A DNA stretch of 64,000 nt from Castor canadensis. Lineage: Eukaryota; Chordata; Mammalia; Rodentia; Castoridae. Location of the stretch: NCBI RefSeq assembly GCF_047511655.1, contig NC_133401.1, positions 10,758,001 to 10,822,000 on the forward strand. The letters are read 5' to 3'. Made by a program: the position numbers and the translations under genes. Below the pieces are notes generated by a model. That model saw only the letters and a list, made by a program, of their open reading frames with translations. It was not told where the DNA came from and did no database searches. Below, one piece after another: positions 58,300 through 64,000 of this stretch (position 1 is its first letter; every line of letters begins with the position of its first letter).

Positions 58300-59254
58300 T
58301 TTGGACCTGTGTTTATTCCCTGGTGAGGCAGGGTAGAAAGCTTGGGAAGTAGCCCACACCTGCTTAGGACCTCAGAGGTCTACAGTCTGGTCTATGCCGA
58401 GGTATCTCCATAACGTTTGTAAATTAGGAACTCGGACATGGACATTAGTGAGGAAAAGTGTGGTAAAAACCCTCCACTGGAGAAACTCAAAGCTCTGAAT
58501 TTTAAACCATTATTTGTCCTGATCTTGGGGAGGAGCCCCAAGAAGTGCTTACAAAACTGACCCTATAAAACTGCCCTTATAAATCCCCTTTAAAACTGCT
58601 ACTTTCTTCCACAGTCATGGGATGCTGGTGTATGTCTTCTGCCTTCCATTCCTGGAAAAAGGAAAATGAAGAGGCCACCACGGGAACCTTAGAGGTGGGG
58701 CTGAGACACCAATGCTCCTTCCTCAAAGAGAAGCTGTGCTCTGGGATCCTTCCTGACCCTATTGCAGGGCCCAGGACGAGATGGTGCCTCAGTTTCCCAC
58801 CCTGTGCTGTGGGGTTGTTTCCTCATCTGTGCAGGCACAGGAGCCCCTCAATGCATACTCATCTTCTCCCGGAGACAACCGATTACCACGTAGATTCAGA
58901 CCTATGTGCAAGAGGAGAGGTGGGGCGTCCTCCCCACCTGCCCTGCTTACGACATCCAGCTGATGATGTCACTCTGCTGTGTCTTTTTCTACTGGCATTT
59001 CAGTGTGGGGAATCTCAAGCAAAACACGGAAAGCACAGCAACAAAGAAAGGCGGGTTGATTTATTTTGCTTTACAGGAAAGATAAATCCCTGAGTTCTGT
59101 TTTGAGTAGACTGGACTCAACCCATGATGGTCTTTGGAAATGTCCACCCACTGGACAGGATTTGAGTCACAGGTGTCTGCCAGGGCCTGTGAGCCCATCA
59201 GAGGCCTCACGTGCTAGTCAGGCGCTCTACCACTTGAGCCACTCTGTCACCCAA
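58300..59254. other. Unassigned sequence with one 158-codon open frame
   Basis: A frame runs from 58617 to 59093 on the plus strand, outside any repeat I recognise. It shows no signal peptide, domain or composition that I can name, and overlaps another short frame. I treat it as chance. An ID-like fragment is at about 59205-59250. Confidence 0.4.
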
Positions 59255-59344
59255 CAATTGATAACATCTTGCAATTCTTTTTGAAAGAGAAAAAAGCGAG
59301 TCACAATTCTTTGTGGTCATTGATTGAACTCCTGTCTTTCTCTA

Positions 59345-59465
59345 TGGCTGCTGCTTCTTCTTCTCCTCCTCCTTCTCCTAGCTCTCCTCCTCCCACTCCT
59401 CCTCTACCTTTTTCTTTGTTTTATCTTCTTCCTCTTTGTGTTCCTCTTCTTTCCCCTTCTCTTTT
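59345..59465 (+). repeat. Degenerate CTT/CTC array (C)
   Basis: Interrupted trinucleotide-like pyrimidine run, the least regular of the three paralogous arrays. Confidence 0.85.
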
Positions 59466-59474
59466 ATCTTGTTT

Positions 59475-59590
59475 TTTGGAGACAGGATCTTTCTATGTAT
59501 CCCAAGGTGACCTGAAACTCATGATTCTGCTTTCTCAGCCTCCTTAGTGCTGGGATTGCAGGCATGAACCACTACGCCTTTCAACAATTA
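59475..59590 (-). repeat. B1-like SINE (C)
   Basis: GGAGACAGGATCTTTC on the plus strand. Counterpart of 15130-15245. Confidence 0.75.
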
Positions 59591-60116
59591 CAAACGCTAA
59601 CTATTCATCTCCTTTCTTCAACTACTCCAGCCAGGTCTCTTGGTGACACACATGAACATCCTCCAGATGAGTGTACTGATGAATTTCATGACTTTCCCCA
59701 AACTTCAACTAGAGCTCTGTGGCTGTGGATAGTTGTCTAATATTTCAGTTCAGTCATCTGAAACTGGGTAAGGATTTTGGCTGAGAGCATCTGGCATGTG
59801 ATAAGTCCTATATAAGGATGTCCTTGCTATGTTCAGGCAGTTCAGTGAGCTTGTCACTCACTCCTTGTGTCACAGAAAGATTTTTCCTCTTTGATTACTT
59901 AATCACCCCCATGGAACTCCCACAGGCATCTTGGTGATGGCACTTACTTTATTCCCCTCAAAAGCAAAAACAAAATCTTGTGAAGTTTGGTAGAGGTTTA
60001 ATTGTAATGAACATGTGTAGCAGGGGTGAGGAGGAACCCTTTGGTTAGAGGCTCTGGGAATCCCATGGTCGTCTAGAGCGAGGGTGTCCTCACAGAGGGG
60101 AGAGTGGTCACTTTAT

Positions 60117-60230
60117 CTAGACGACATCCACGGAGGTCAGGCGGATGTCTCTCCACACCTGAACCATCTGCACAGAGCTTGGCTGGATTCGATGGGCAAA
60201 GCTGTCATAGTATTGCCTGTTTATTATGAC
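60117..60230 (-). pseudogene. LGALS13-like: Galectin exon 4, C copy, frame intact
   Basis: 114 bp, acceptor TATAG before GTC (60228-60230), stop TAG at 60117-60119. It begins VIINRQYYDSFAHR and ends RLTSVDVV. It differs from A by a few codons (Asp for Tyr, Gln-Met for Lys-Leu). No lesion is visible in this exon. Confidence 0.88.
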
Positions 60231-60309
60231 CTATACAAGGGAAAATGGGTCACAATAATTTTTCTAAGATATAGCTTTTATAAAATTACTTATATTTTAA
60301 ATTTTTGTT

Positions 60310-60430
60310 TATTTATTTATTTTGAGACTGGGTGTATCTATAGGCTGTAGCCCAGCCTGACCTCCAAATCTCAATTCTGCTTCAACCTCCACAGTGCTGG
60401 GTTACAGAAATAAGCCACCATACTGAACCC
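60310..60430 (-). repeat. B1-like SINE in galectin intron 3 (C)
   Basis: Counterpart of 15965-16105. Confidence 0.75.
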
Positions 60431-60796
60431 TATGTATTTATTTTAAATGACAAGTAGTGCCTAGACATGTTTACTGGCTAAAGGGTGACATTACAATACA
60501 TATACAGAATGTGTAATGAGCAGGTAGGTTAATTGGTACATTCATCACCTCCAACATTTTCATTCCTTTGTGTTGGACACATTCAAATTCTCATTCCTGC
60601 TTTGTAATGTACAATCCATGGTTGCCAGCCACAGTCTTCAAACCATGCCGTAACAATAGAAGTCATTCCTCTTCTACTTGCACTCCTTTATGCATTAGCC
60701 ATTTCTTTCTGTCCAGCCCCCTTATACTTTTCCTAGGCTCTTGAAATCACTATTCAACCTTTCTTTCATCCCTAAGATTTATTTATTTATTCATTT

Positions 60797-61005
60797 TTTG
60801 GGTGGCACTGAGGTTTGAACTCAGGGCCTCAGGCATCCTAGGCACACACTCTACCACTTGAGCTACTCCACCAGCTCCCCCTTGTATGTTGGATGGTTTT
60901 GTAAGATAGGTTTTATGAAGTATTTGTCTGGGGCTGGCTTCTAACTGTGATCCTCCTGATTGGCTATGATTACAGATGTGATCCACCAGTACCTGGCAAG
61001 ATTTG
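60797..61005 (-). repeat. Composite SINE in galectin intron 3 (C)
   Basis: Counterpart of 16460-16690. Confidence 0.8.
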
Positions 61006-61377
61006 TTCTTTGACAACAAAAATCTCTAGCTCCCAAGGTGTAATGTGAAGAGAAATTTATACTATCATTTATTTTAAAAATGAAAACATATAAATATTTA
61101 TGTTATTTATTTTTATATGTATTTATACACACAGCAGTTGCATAAGTACAGGTTATTTCTAGAAGAAGGTAAATCAGCCAAAATTAGTTGTTATTGGGAA
61201 GGGGATTGACGTTCAGAGGTGAAAGGAAGGCTTAAGTCTGGGCTGATTAAGATAATTTTTCAAATGCATTTTTAATTATTCAGATACTCGGATATTCATT
61301 TGACAGCATAAGAAGAAAGAAGAGCTGTGGGTGAAGATGGAAGAAATTTTTGACCTTAGGCCAAGTTGCCTGTGAGC

Positions 61378-61392
61378 TGACCTTGACCTTGA
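61378..61392. promoter_or_regulatory. Tandem nuclear-receptor half-sites (C)
   Basis: TGACCTTGACCTTGA is identical to 17048-17062 in A. ERR/SF-1-type consensus on the minus strand. Confidence 0.4.
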
Positions 61393-61570
61393 CCCTGTTC
61401 AGATTTGGGGAAAGAAGTGAGGATGGTGATGAGCAAAAGGTGCTCTGGAACTAAAAGACAGTACTTTTGGAAGATGGACTCCACAGGGCTTTGTTGCCAG
61501 GCCAGGTGAGCAGTGTCCTCCTTTGGAATCCCATAGATGCTGATTAGGGGCCATTCCCAGTGTCACTCAC

Positions 61571-61780
61571 CTGATGCTCATTGTGAAGCTACATGATGCC
61601 AGGTCAAATGGCTTGCCATCCTCAAAGGGCATTGTGGAAGATTTCACCTCACTGCCCCATCCTCCATTCTGATGAGTGTTCATGACCACAGAACACCCAA
61701 AGTAGACTTGGAAATGGAAGGCGATGTCAGACTTCTCATCGTGGCTGATATGGAAATCCACTTGCAATTAGGGGTCATTT
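61571..61780 (-). pseudogene. LGALS13-like: Galectin exon 3, C copy, stop and frameshift
   Basis: The acceptor CTGCAG precedes position 61780 and the donor GTGAGT follows 61571. It is 210 bp where 211 keeps phase. It reads NDP, then TAA where A has GAA, then [37 protein letters not shown] and FEDGKPFDL. After that one base is lost near 61585-61605, so the HILVLHNEYQ seen in A is scrambled. The Trp and Glu of the sugar-binding motif are kept. Confidence 0.9.
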
Positions 61781-61793
61781 CTGCAGGGCAAAT

Positions 61794-62216
61794 AACATGA
61801 TGTGTTGGCAGGACCCTTTGTTGTGGCCACACACACATTAGATACAAAAACAAATCCCTCCTAAGTTACTCTTCACAGTGCAAGGAAGGCCTTCCTGGGT
61901 GATACTATAGTCTTTGTCCAATGAGGCAGGGCAGTGAGATGTTCTGTCCCTTACTTAGCCCAAGACTAAAACTGAGCATCAGTCATTGATTGACAGGTGA
62001 TCCATCCCCTGAAAAGTCCATGCCCCTTGATAGAGACCACTGCCCCAACCCATGGAGTGACCTCTTCTCCCTGTCTTTCAGATCTCCCAACAGACCATGT
62101 TTAGTGCCTGGTGGTGTCTGACAGGCACCATTTTGCAGATGAAACACTCCAATGTCACTGAGACAGAGGCTGCCCCAAAGCACACTATACCCCACCCATG
62201 TATAGAAAGAGCTCAC
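61794..62216. other. Galectin intron 2 (C)
   Basis: Unassigned sequence between exons 3 and 2. Similarity to A ends at its left border. Intron ends are GT-AG on the minus strand (GTGAGC after exon 2, CTGCAG before exon 3). Confidence 0.65.
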
Positions 62217-62296
62217 ACAAAAGGAATGGAGGGTGTCCCTCTGATTATCACTGCAGAACCAATGGACACGGCCACTTTCTGTGTGTATGGCACTTG
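62217..62296 (-). pseudogene. LGALS13-like: Galectin exon 2, C copy, frame intact
   Basis: 80 bp. The acceptor CCCCACAG precedes CAAGTGCCATAC and the donor GTGAGC follows TTTTGT. It reads QVPYTQKVAVSIGSAVIIRG then TPSIPF, matching the PVPYT...VTIKG region of galectin-10/13. It ends with two bases (GT) that complete a Val codon with exon 3. No lesion. Confidence 0.87.
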
Positions 62297-63194
62297 CTGT
62301 GGGGATGAAGGGTGGTTAAGGGGGCCAGCTAGTCAACAGGTCACTTCCTATGACAGTTTCCAGTGGTGTGGCAACTTAGAGATTGAAGGACAGGCTCTGA
62401 GGACCATGTTCTACTTGCCCGGTCCAAAGCCAGGTCCCTGTGTACTTGACAAGACAGAAGGGCTGTAGAAGAGTCAGGCTAACTGGATTCAAATCCTGAT
62501 TCTGACCCCCACTTGCAGTGGGATTAGAGATATATTACCTGACCACTGCCTGACTCAGTTTACAGAATGATCACTAGAAATTCCAACTTCATAGAGGACA
62601 GAGAAGGTAATAGATATAAGACCTTAATCCTAATCTTAGGTGTCTATGTGGGGTTAGCTATCAGAAGGGGAGAGCCCTTTCTGCATGGTCACTGCTAGGA
62701 GACATGAGGCAGGGTACATGTGGCCCGAGCCCATTATGCACAGACCCAGACTAAAGCTCCAGCACACTGTGTGAGCTCATCATCCCCAACCATTCTCCAG
62801 AGGAGACATTAAGGCCACATTCATTCTGCTCTTGTCAGTGCTTAGAGATGGGTCCTCATGTAAGCCCAGTCCTTAAGTCTCCCAACATTCTGCCAGTGAC
62901 ACATGGACAGATCTACAGATATTAAACAGTGTCATTGCTGTGGAAGGGAAGAACATTCACATGAAGATATGGTGACATTTACACTCCCTGTTCAATATCC
63001 GGCCATGTTCTTTCTCCCTCTCCCTCTCCCTCTGTTCTCTCTCCTCCTTCCTTTCCCTCTCCTCCTTTTTTCTCTCCACCTCCTCCAGCACACAGTGTAG
63101 TTCACTGGCACCTCAGTGGCACACTCCTGCTCAATTAGATATGCACTATTGTTCAGTCGTGGCCCAAGGTCAGTGCAGTCCCTTTTCAACTCTC
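62297..63194. other. Galectin intron 1 region (C)
   Basis: Unassigned sequence with a short pyrimidine-rich run (CTCCCTCTCCC near 63013-63090). No repeat family recognised. Confidence 0.5.
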
Positions 63195-63250
63195 CTGTTT
63201 TTCTGCCATTGCTGTGTCTCTCTTGTGGCTCTTTGACACTGGGTCTATTC
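63195..63250 (-). pseudogene. LGALS13-like: Candidate galectin exon 1 (C)
   Basis: On the minus strand AAGAGCCAC...AGAGACACAGCAATG resembles the 5' UTR and start of human CLC mRNA as I recall it. The Met codon is at 63207-63209 (complement). After ATGGCAGAAAAACAG the next bases are GAGAGT, so the donor GT would have to be mutated to GA. Exon limits are approximate. Confidence 0.4.
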
Positions 63251-63273
63251 TTCTGGGTCTCCAGGAGCTGCAC

Positions 63274-63283
63274 CATATAAAGG
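63274..63283 (-). promoter_or_regulatory. Candidate TATA box for the C galectin
   Basis: CTTTATATGG on the minus strand lies about 70 bp upstream of the candidate start codon. The same bases read CATATAAAGG on the plus strand, so orientation is not proven. Confidence 0.35.
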
Positions 63284-63299
63284 ATCCCTGGTAGCCCCG

Positions 63300-64000
63300 C
63301 CCTCTTGCTTCTCACCTATTTCCAAGCCCCTCCCAGCAGGGTGAGAAAGAATGGGGTGTCAGAATCAGACTGTCCTAATCCTGCTTCCTGTGCTGACTCA
63401 GACTGTGATGCACAGAATAGTTACTGATGAAGAAGGAGGTGCATGAGAAACAGGGAAGCAGGGAGGAGTGAGTGGGTCTAAAATCCACCGTGAGATGACT
63501 GTTCCTGCTCACAGGGCAGCTCCAGTGGTCACCATGGACACAGTCTTCTAGGTAAGGCAGCAGTGTCCACATGGGGCGATCCACCAGCCAGCTTTGCTGT
63601 TCCTGGAATCCAAGGTGAGGTCAGCGCCTTCACCAGAACAGTACTGAGTCTTTACACTAAAAGAGAAAAGCAGCTACTCATCACGATAGATTTCAAAACA
63701 TAGTTAATGGCCATGAAATGTGGCCAGGACTTATGGACTATCTTCATGCAACTGGTCTGTGGGTTTTTTGTTGTTATTTTCTTTTTTAAAAAGTCTTAAA
63801 ATTTAATCGGTGCTTACTTTTATATGGTCCATCCATATCAGTGTTTTTCAAAATTAGTACAAATTATTAGCAGTATTTGTTTTACTTTTATGAGGATATA
63901 TTTTTTGTACAAAGGGGATTCATTGTGACAATTCCAAATAGGCTCCTATTGTACATTGTACATTGTTTAACTCACCATCTCACCCATCTGCCTCTACTCA
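63300..64000. other. Unassigned right end
   Basis: No repeat or gene recognised. The last 250 bp are AT-rich. Confidence 0.45.

Larger units (their letters stand above)
59255..61793. repeat. Segmental duplication unit C
   Basis: Matches A from about 14925 to 17465 and B from about 41240 to 43190. It differs from A by roughly 4-5% in a 180-bp hand count (59700-59880), so it split off before A and B. It includes the trinucleotide array, shared SINEs and the galectin 3' half. Confidence 0.9.
59948..63250 (-). pseudogene. LGALS13-like: Galectin pseudogene, CLC/LGALS13 family (C copy, most complete)
   Basis: This minus-strand gene keeps a four-exon layout: candidate exon 1 (63195-63250), exon 2 (62217-62296), exon 3 (61571-61780) and exon 4 (60117-60230). 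The poly(A) signal is at 59948-59953. Splice phases join correctly: exon 2 ends in GT and exon 3 begins with A, which together code Val. The expected protein size would be close to galectin-10/13 (about 140 residues). It is broken by a TAA in exon 3 (Glu codon in A), a 1-bp deletion later in exon 3 and a doubtful exon 1 donor. Known members act in eosinophils or placenta. No expression can be claimed here. Confidence 0.87.

Noticed and set aside
62097..62160. First candidate for galectin exon 2 (minus-strand PVRHHQ-like text)
   Set aside because: The segment at 62217-62296 matches exon 2 far better, with correct splice sites and phase.
63375..63584. Minus-strand frame with LPYLED and VTTGAAL-like text as another galectin exon
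   Set aside because: No splice sites or phase fit, and the resemblance is too weak.
1..64000. CRISPR arrays, bacterial operons or phage modules
   Set aside because: Interspersed SINE/L1/ERV content, spliced exons and AT-rich non-coding DNA show a mammalian nuclear locus. No regular direct-repeat/spacer array is present.

Overview
This is a vertebrate nuclear window that looks like a non-murid rodent. The evidence is dozens of tRNA/ID-like SINEs (box A near TGGCTCAAGTGG, box B near GAGTTCAAACCCC), B1-like 7SL-derived SINE halves, BC1/ID-like copies, several generations of L1 and a gammaretrovirus-like ERV. A castorimorph lineage such as beaver is my guess from the SINE consensus, not something the sequence proves. 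I see no intact host protein-coding gene.

Layout. Bases 1-25570 form duplication unit A. A second, shortened copy (unit B) starts at 37313, runs to about 47277 and resumes at 53730-54490. A third, older copy of part of the unit (unit C) lies at 59255-61793. B lacks several segments that A has (5221-12241, 16872-18531, 18776-19546, about 20510-22096). The best-resolved junctions carry 2-4 bp of microhomology. Between A and B (25.6-37.3 kb) is LTR-like, L1 and unrecognised sequence, ending in the 5' part of an L1 (34806-37017). An almost full-length minus-strand L1 (47305-53447) interrupts B.

Genes. Each unit carries remains of a minus-strand galectin gene of the CLC/LGALS13 (galectin-10/13) family. 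C has exons 2, 3 and 4 plus a candidate exon 1 and TATA box. A has exons 3 and 4, and B only exon 4. Exon borders, splice phases and poly(A) signals are preserved, but every copy is broken, each by different lesions: a stop plus a 1-bp deletion in A exon 3, a different stop plus a different 1-bp deletion in C exon 3, and a 7-bp deletion at the start of B exon 4. The picture is a small galectin cluster dying in parallel. A RAB3GAP1-like exon fragment sits at 53530-53585.

Mobile DNA. A 3.8-kb defective ERV (168-3994) has 368-bp LTRs, a tRNA-Phe-like primer site, a gag-pro frame with in-frame stops, a mutated protease active site, most of pol deleted and no recognisable env. It is flanked by a perfect 5-bp target duplication, and unit B keeps the matching empty site at 37465-37469. 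By hand count its two LTRs differ more (about 19 of 368) than A and B differ over several kilobases (about 1.3%), which conflicts with a simple insertion-after-duplication story. Inside B, about 41940-43000 resembles C rather than A, pointing to gene conversion. A CpG-rich tandem-repeat island is present in both A and B with different unit numbers. All divergence values are hand counts on short stretches.
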